Assembly (NCBI RefSeq): GCF_018255755.1
Contig: NZ_CP073766.1
Span: 558,001 to 622,000 of the forward strand
Length of the DNA stretch: 64,000 nt
From: Chitinophaga sp. HK235
Lineage (GTDB): Bacteria > Bacteroidota > Bacteroidia > Chitinophagales > Chitinophagaceae
Direction of reading: 5' to 3'
Each line of letters opens with the position of its first letter. Position 1 is the first letter of the stretch. This document shows positions 62,301 through 64,000 of the stretch, piece after piece. The notes below the pieces were generated by a model. The model saw nothing but the letters and a program-made list of their open reading frames with translations, did no database searches and was not told where the DNA came from. The position numbers and the translations under genes are program-made.

Positions 62301-63937
62301 TTACTGTCACGACAGACCTTATTATTACCGTAGGTTTTTGTACCTACTACTTCATAAGTGGTAGTGACTGTTGGGCTGACATCCAGTATAGTACCCGGTA
62401 CAGGCGGAACTACTTTCCAGAGATAAGTCGTATAGCCCCCCTGTACTTCCAGGTGGGCATTCTGGCCATTACATATTTCATTACCGGTTACCGTAATCTG
62501 TGGTTGCGGTAGAATGGTGATTTTCACCGGTCGGGAAGGTGCGGCGCAGTTCCCTAATTTTACGTTGTCTTTTTCAGTAATACCTACTCTGAAATAATAG
62601 GTTATTGGGACCAGAGGGTCTCCCCGAAGATAGCCAGCGCCAAATTGCAATATTTTTGTTTGAGTACCGGTTACCGTACCGCCATTCATGGTGCCATCCA
62701 CCATATCAGTCCATGTAACATTATCAGTACTGATCTGCCATTGGTAAACGGGGTTGGCAAAATAAGTATCGGGTTCCAGGTAGGCGGTGAGGTTTAAGGG
62801 TGCACCACCGCAAATCTGGTCTTCAATTCTTTTTTCATCTTTCAGGCCATCTACATAAGCAAAAAGGTCAGGGCTGCAATAGGTAAATTCGATATCATCA
62901 ATCGCGATATCGTTACCACAACCTCCCAAGTTGTTATTTTGAACGGTAAGTCTTACAGAAGTTTGATTAGGGGGTATTTTAAAACTACCACCATATTGTT
63001 GCCACTCGGGGTTGGCCAGATTCATAGACACATCGTTGGTGTTGAAGCGGGCCAGTTGTGCTCCTGTTGATGGATCCGAGAGGATGAATGTCACACCGGC
63101 GTAGCGATAACCCTGGGGGGCATCGGAGGCTCTTGCACAGGTACTGTTGAATACCTCAATTCCGTTAACGTTCATAAACCAGGCCGAGAAATTATATACG
63201 GAGCCTGGGCAAAGGTTATTAATCGTTCTTTGATAAAATGCTTTTTTATTGATGGAAGAGTTGGCAACGAGCATACCACCATATGTTTTAGGTGGGTTAC
63301 CGTTACCGGTATGATCATATGCCTTCACCCATTCCGGTTTGGCTTGGGTATGGTACCATTCAACATAGTAGTCATCACCGATGTTAGGTGTACTTGTCCC
63401 ACCGCCATAGCGGTAAGATACGGTCGTGCCCAGTGCTTTAATAATGGCATTCTCCCGGGGGGGATCTCCGGCATTGAAAGTTCCGAAGTCTTCCTTGAAC
63501 CCGGCCATGGTACTAATTGTACCCACACAGGAAGTGATACTACAATCCTTCACCTTAATAGTTCTGGAGTATTGTCTCATCTTGCCGGTGGGGCTATAGA
63601 TTTTGACCGTGAAGGTGTAGGACCCCACTTTATTGAGCCGGATGGTCATGGCAGTCACACCTGGATAGGCGTCCGGCTTTTGACCTAGCAGGGGATCCGC
63701 ATTGGTGGTAGGATTGGAGAACAGTATCTCATAATCACTGGCAGCCAATGCCGGTGATATGCTCCAGTCCATGTGGTCCACGGTCATGTCGTTGCCCCAT
63801 ATCAGGCCGTTCATGGTGGCATAGCTTCCTGCGCAGATACTGTCGGGCGCGTTCATAAACGCCGTTTGCGCCATTGTCGTCACCGACGTTAGCACAAAGC
63901 CCACTAGCAGGAATAAAAAGGTTAATAGTCGTTTCAT
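47318..63937 (-). CDS. Giant multi-repeat surface protein secreted by the type IX system (type B C-terminal domain)
   Basis: This 5539-residue protein starts with a signal peptide (1-24). A jelly-roll-like domain (about 130-350, 'GGCGNDIAIDDIEF') and Ig/PKD-like domains lead into one diverged and about seven near-identical 358-residue tandem units (60424 down to about 52607). Six or seven ~90-residue repeats ending in 'TWTITNGxC' follow, then six HYR-like repeats ('DTTRPVFSMPAP', 'VTVDCDKVPA', 'TATDNC'), four or five PKD-like repeats ('DTTICGGNSLVLDA'), and the C-terminal gliding/T9SS type B domain ('FPNAFSPNGDGRNDFF', about the last 90 residues). The protein should pass the inner membrane by Sec and the outer membrane by the type IX system, and stay at or leave the surface. 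Adhesion or polysaccharide binding is the usual interpretation; no enzymatic domain is visible. No PorP/SprF-type partner gene is adjacent within the window. Strong amino-acid bias (Thr, Val, Asn, Gly) is typical. Confidence 0.93.
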   Translation of the reverse strand: MKRLLTFLFLLVGFVLTSVTTMAQTAFMNAPDSICAGSYATMNGLIWGNDMTVDHMDWSISPALAASDYEILFSNPTTNADPLLGQKPDAYPGVTAMTIRLNKVGSYTFTVKIYSPTGKMRQYSRTIKVKDCSITSCVGTISTMAGFKEDFGTFNAGDPPRENAIIKALGTTVSYRYGGGTSTPNIGDDYYVEWYHTQAKPEWVKAYDHTGNGNPPKTYGGMLVANSSINKKAFYQRTINNLCPGSVYNFSAWFMNVNGIEVFNSTCARASDAPQGYRYAGVTFILSDPSTGAQLARFNTNDVSMNLANPEWQQYGGSFKIPPNQTSVRLTVQNNNLGGCGNDIAIDDIEFTYCSPDLFAYVDGLKDEKRIEDQICGGAPLNLTAYLEPDTYFANPVYQWQISTDNVTWTDMVDGTMNGGTVTGTQTKILQFGAGYLRGDPLVPITYYFRVGITEKDNVKLGNCAAPSRPVKITILPQPQITVTGNEICNGQNAHLEVQGGYTTYLWKVVPPVPGTILDVSPTVTTTYEVVGTKTYGNNKVCRDSNHAVITVYQKPIVNVKLLTPPSICEGEIAKLEIQPENSVYDITWNYNGTLIPGEKNTSLTHTPTKVTNLSAVPPVRNIYTVTVTNGKCVLSDQAEVIVNSMPKPNANADIKQCETSTFQLNGSQPLADQTGVWSFANNDNQGATLNNPTAYNATVTSLGIGKSVAMVWTITNKNLSKCSASDTVLLINLPKPQSNATVDITQCNNKAFPISGVQPGQYETGQWTGPAGVTFTDATAYNTTATLTGAATTQDVTVTWTLSNGKCADALSKVNLHLRPAPKVTATAAAVCQTASQFTITFSGLTGTVTKYTVKPGVTSALPGFANVTGTWPSTGTTINVPLPAGSASGTYNFILTVQNDDNLGCTYDAPFTLKLDQNPDATISGPADICLGTTITLSVDASNSGYTKKWTINGAVQAGSTQTLTHKPTAAGTYTYGVTITNGTCVVTTTKDVVVRAVPAPNPGTASPQCDNGNFTLNAPTLPIDQEGEWTISGAANGAQITDSHNPQTTVTGLNAGTSVTLIWTVRNKYNNTCQASANITLTNTKPLSDSKAGNPIVQCGNKVFQLNANAPATGETGKWTGPAGVTFDNASLPNAKATLSGTAPQTVTLTWTISNGVCTDKKSTVDLTLNNAPTVTVAAVNPVCNSNGSFNLVLSNPTGNITKYSITAAAPNKLPAFTDIIDAAWTGAGTIPVSFPATTPAGTYNFVLTIQDGNNVGCVATYPFSVKIDGKPTVTITANPAEVCEGTATTLSIDNSNSGYTIKWTLDGTAIPAADNKVSFTHTPPTVGNNVYAVTVTNGACTVTDNTTVVVRSMPTATVPQPVIKQCDNSSFNIIASQPLSDQTGKWSFSGAAFGATITDPNNYSTSVTNVPAGKSVTLVWTVTNNFKASCVATAQVVLTNTEALTVSNAGTDITQCGINKFQLGANAPKATETGKWTGPAGVTFDNASLPNAIATVSGAAPQTVTVTWTISNGVCTDSKSSIKLILNNAPTVTVAAVNPVCNSNGSFNLVLSNPTGNITKYSITAAAPNKLPAFTDIIDAAWTGAGTIPVSFPATTPAGTYNFVLTIQDGNNAGCVATYPFSVKIDGKPTVTITANPAEVCEGTATTLSIDNSNTGYTIKWTLDGTAIPTADNKVSFAHTPPTVGNNVYAVTVTNGACTVTDNTTVVVRSMPKATVPQPVIKQCDNSSFNIIANQPLTDQTGKWSFSGTDFGATITDPNNYSTSVTNVPAGKSVTLVWTVTNNFKASCVATTQVILTNTEALTVSNAGTDITQCGINKFQLGANAPKATETGKWTGPAGVTFDNASLPNAIATVSGAAPQTVTVTWTISNGVCTDSKSSIKLILNNAPTVTVAAVNPVCNSNGSFDLVLSNPTGNITKYSIKAAATSALPAFTDIIDAAWTGAGTIPVSFPATTPAGTYNFVLTIQDGNNAGCVATYPFSVKIDGKPTVTITANPAEVCEGTATTLSIDNSNAGYTIKWTLGGTAIPAADNKVSFTHTPPTVGNNVYAVTVTNGACTVTDNTTVVVRSMPTATVPQPVIKQCDNSSFNIIANQPLSDQTGKWSFSGAAFGATITDPNNYSTSVTNVPAGKSVTLVWTVTNNFKASCVATAQVVLTNTEALTVSNAGTDITQCGINKFQLGANAPKATETGKWTGPAGVTFDNASLPNAIATVSGAAPQTVTVTWTISNGVCTDSKSSIKLILNNAPTVTVAAVNPVCNSNGSFDLVLSNPTGNITKYSVKAAATSALPAFTDIIDAAWTGAGTIPVSFPVTTPAGTYNFVLTIQDGNNAGCVATYPFSVKIDGKPTVKITANPAEVCEGTATTLSIDNSNSGYTIKWTLDGTALPTADNKVSFTHTPVKVGDNVYEVTVTNGSCTVTDKTTVVVRSMPTATVPQPEIKQCDNGKFDLVANQPLNDQTGKWSFSGADFGASITNPNNYSTSVTNVPAGKSVTLVWTVTNNFKASCVATTQVILTNTEALTVSNAGTDITQCGINKFQLGANAPKATETGKWTGPAGVTFDNASLPNAIATVSGAAPQTVTVTWTISNGVCTDSKSSIKLILNNAPTVTVAAVNPVCNSNGSFDLVLSNPTGNITKYSVKAAATSALPAFTDIIDAAWTGAGTIPVSFPVTTPAGTYNFVLTIQDGNNAGCVATYPFSVKIDGKPTVKITANPAEVCEGTATTLSIDNSNSGYTIKWTLDGTALPTADNKVSFTHTPVKVGDNVYEVTVTNGSCTVTDKTTVVVRSMPTATVPQPEIKQCDNGKFDLVANQPLNDQTGKWSFSGAAFGATITDPNNYSTSVTNVPAGKSVTLVWTVTNNFKASCVATTQVILTNTEALTVSNAGTDITQCGINKFQLGANAPKATETGKWTGPAGVTFDNASLPNAIATVSGAAPQTVTVTWTISNGVCTDSKSSIKLILNNAPTVTVAAVNPVCNSNGSFDLVLSNPTGNITKYSVKVAATSALPAFTDIIDAAWTGAGTIPVSFPVTTPAGTYNFVLTIQDGNNAGCVATYPFSVKIDGKPTVKITANPAEVCEGTATTLSIDNSNSGYTIKWTLDGTALPAADNKVSFTHTPVKVGDNVYEVTVTNGSCTVTDKTTVVVRSMPTATVPQPEIKQCDNGKFDLVANQPLNDQTGKWSFSGADFGATITDPNNYSTSVTNVPAGKSVTLVWTVTNNFKASCVATTQVILTNTEALTVSNAGTDITQCGINKFQLSANAPKATETGKWTGPAGVTFDNASLPNAIATVSGAAPQTVTVTWTISNGVCTDSKSSIKLILNNAPTVTVAAVNPVCNSNGSFNLVLSNPTGNITKYSIKAAATSALPSFTDIIDAAWNGAGTIPVSFPATTPAGTYNFVLTIQDGNNAGCVATYPFSVKIDGKPTVKITANPAEICEGASTTLSIDNSNAGYIIKWTLDGTALPTADNKVSFTHTPVKVGDNVYEVTVTNGSCTVTDKTTVVVRSMPTATVPQPEIKQCDNGKFDLVANQPLNDQTGKWSFSGADFGASITNPNNYSTSVTNVPAGKSVTLVWTVTNNFKASCVATTQVILTNTEALTVSNAGTDITQCGNNKFQLHANKPKATEQGKWTGTGVTFDNDTNPDAIATLTSTATPQTVTVTWTISNGVCTDSKSSIKLILNDAPTVTVAAVNPVCNSNGSFNLVLSNPTGNITKYSIKAAATSALPSFTDIIDAVWNGAGTIPVSFPATTPAGTYNFVLTIQDGNNAGCVATYPFSVKVQVPSTPPTGITVNAAEICDKGDVVLTINGGSLGTDENGNTNATWKWYINGCPGTAGSTPVTPDAVSADGRTATFKNVATTTTWYVHAESTGACGNTTCASATVKVYELPAKADAGQDKTYCNVTTDLKLTGNDPAAAGATGLWTSNNPKAIIRKPNQPVTDVYLPVGETATFTWTITNGNCAMTSDDVVLTNYETPDVAQAGKDQEHCNDENFTLNGNAPKQFGATGKWTASTMTGVTIADATKANTNVTVAAGTTVTFTWTITNGTCAATSDDVVITNYAVAADANAGPDQKECNKTDNFIMKANAPSVATATGMWKDISRVPGRATILKPTDPLTAVTVPVGDTVVLEWTITNGACQSTSSRVTLINYKTAANASAGTNQEKCNSLADFVMEANDPGSSSATGTWTDVSRVPGRATIYEPHNPATKVKVPVGDTVVLQWTITNGECASTSSQVTLINYAKALDANAGPDQEACNQLTDFTLAADAPSVPSATGFWSIIKGSAVIRSINSPTSKVKLNPGDTVTLRWTITNGVCSSTWDDVTLINYMAPVAANAGPNQEHCNDATFNMDASDPGVPGAKGVWVVTSSNAALIKISNVTDRKTTVTVPAGETAQLTWVVSNGKCAATSSSVTLINRMPIMGNTILADQTVCTTETPTAIRSNTLTGGNGTYTYVWQQSTTGAAGPFTTITGANSDTYQPALLSADIWYRRIVTSGACINNISNVVKITVVNQPPVAVSVPPAITTECVQGKDYTTLFGKPVFSHAPYDNVSLNVTYNDVTVVVSPCITTITRTWTAIDRCGLSAKASQTITVQDTKAPVFITNAPANITVDCDKVPAKVDLIAKDDCTGNITIQPVEVRKDIPGACGNNYQLIRTWTAKDACNTGLTLTQVITVKDMTAPVFTMRPPADVTVDCDKVPATINLTATDNCTPGVITVTSRDSVVRKSTSCASNYTIYRKWTALDECGNGNTVQQIILVQDTTRPVFSMPAPKDTVVDCDKVPAWPTITAKDNCTGNIQVFTSTKTQRTPGACAGNYVEIRTWTATDDCGNKATMQQTITVQDTSKPVFTVVPPADTTVNCDNIPAPATNVTATDNCSTMGNGLTVTRQTITESIPGACGNNYRIIRTWIAKDACGNTATMKQVVTVKDTTRPVIMPAPADVTIFCQDKIPAAPVLTATDNCDPSFPKKATYSEDPYVKDICKGYTIVRRWTITDACGNKANDVIQRVIIMPCPKPQLDATLPTNCSDNPRVALQPVGNVSMPTFTLVAVTPANAVPGLPLTQSSNQFNLNGATSASFIMTDGKTGCSSDTMTYQLKYIQKPVVNLGNDTTICGGNSLVLDAGASNFAYTIKWSTGATTQRIKVTQAGTYWVSVSNGQCITTDTIKVGLIPTPLVTIPDTTICRGQSVKLDAYVQGATYLWSTGATTSSILVSTQEQFWVKVMKSACITIDTVKVSVNPPPDITLSRDTAICPDQSIMLTVTSNGGRIKWQTGETSNSIIVNKPGGYWVAVSRDNCVVRDTVNVRMKPGINVDLGPDRNICPDGTITFDGTNPDAVSYLWNDGDTNPVKQVSKAGKYKLAVMDKFCQRVYLDSVRVNITGLPKINLGNDTVMCIGETLTLRAEGGGITSVRWDNGSTSPTLQVTNGGTYTVTVFNDCGSATDDIRVNFTQCEPKPQFPNAFSPNGDGRNDFFRPIVRGPMFEYELRIFNRWGELIFVSSDSHKGWDGKFKGSPVDIGTYVWWLTYKKVAGGPSNVIKGEVTVVR
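52607..60424 (-). repeat. Tandem array of near-identical 1074-bp coding units
   Basis: Within the giant gene, unit boundaries fall every 1074 bases (60424, 59350, 58276, 57202, 56128, 55054, 53980, 52906), giving seven full copies and one partial. Landmark sequences such as ACAGTAGGAGCGTTATTGAG recur at exactly this spacing. A more diverged copy precedes them (about 60425-61480). Each unit encodes four beta-sandwich-like segments. Confidence 0.9.
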
Positions 63938-64000
63938 AGGTGTAAAACAGTTAAGTGAAAAAAGTATCAGTTCTGAAGGCTTGCACCGGTTCAGTAACTG

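Noticed and set aside
1..64000. tRNA, rRNA, prophage or insertion-sequence genes
   Set aside because: None recognised on either strand; no transposase, integrase or phage structural gene was found.

Overview
The window looks like chromosomal DNA from a chitin-degrading Bacteroidota, most likely Chitinophaga or a close relative. The evidence is a giant secreted protein with a type B type IX secretion (gliding-associated) C-terminal domain, TonB-dependent receptors with N-terminal carboxypeptidase-regulatory-like domains, a DUF5686 outer-membrane protein, a GH20 hexosaminidase, and many Bacteroidota-type promoters (TAnnTTTG at -7). No rRNA, tRNA, CRISPR array, prophage or transposase gene was recognised.

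Left end (1-6350): a complete, or nearly complete, retron defence locus. The order is an armadillo/HEAT-like helical-repeat protein (cut by, or starting at, the left edge), a winged-helix + SWIM zinc-finger protein, a structured non-coding RNA with all the landmarks of a retron msr-msd, and a retron reverse transcriptase with NAxxH, YADD and VTG motifs. This gene set matches retron type XIII (ARM + WHSWIM + RT). It is the most interesting system in the window.

6368-18600: a TonB-dependent receptor; a methionine/sulfur block (metX divergent from an OsmC-like protein and metZ); a 227-bp palindromic element that supplies the metZ stop codon; DUF5686; several small membrane proteins, including a 36-residue one; a stand-alone receiver protein with Asn in place of the phosphoacceptor Asp; an XRE regulator with a 20-bp palindrome in front; and trhO.

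18634-32912: a heavy-metal efflux region on the minus strand. A two-component system (response regulator, histidine kinase) is followed by TolC, membrane-fusion lipoprotein, OprB-like porin and CzcA/CusA-type RND pump. Five helically phased TTAA boxes lie between kinase and pump genes. An ABC-F ATPase, a DUF3347 lipoprotein and a second TonB-dependent receptor follow.

32935-47182: two coiled-coil proteins with C-terminal membrane anchors, thrS-infC, a HEAT-repeat protein next to a PhnZ-like HD-domain oxygenase, a cation-diffusion-facilitator transporter, a class C beta-lactamase-like hydrolase, serA, a CBM9-like secreted protein, an S41 peptidase lipoprotein and a GH20 hexosaminidase.

47318-63937: one gene of 5539 codons encodes a giant cell-surface protein. 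It holds about seven near-identical 1074-bp tandem units, then ~90-residue repeats, HYR-like repeats, PKD-like repeats and the secretion domain. Its start codon lies just inside the right edge.
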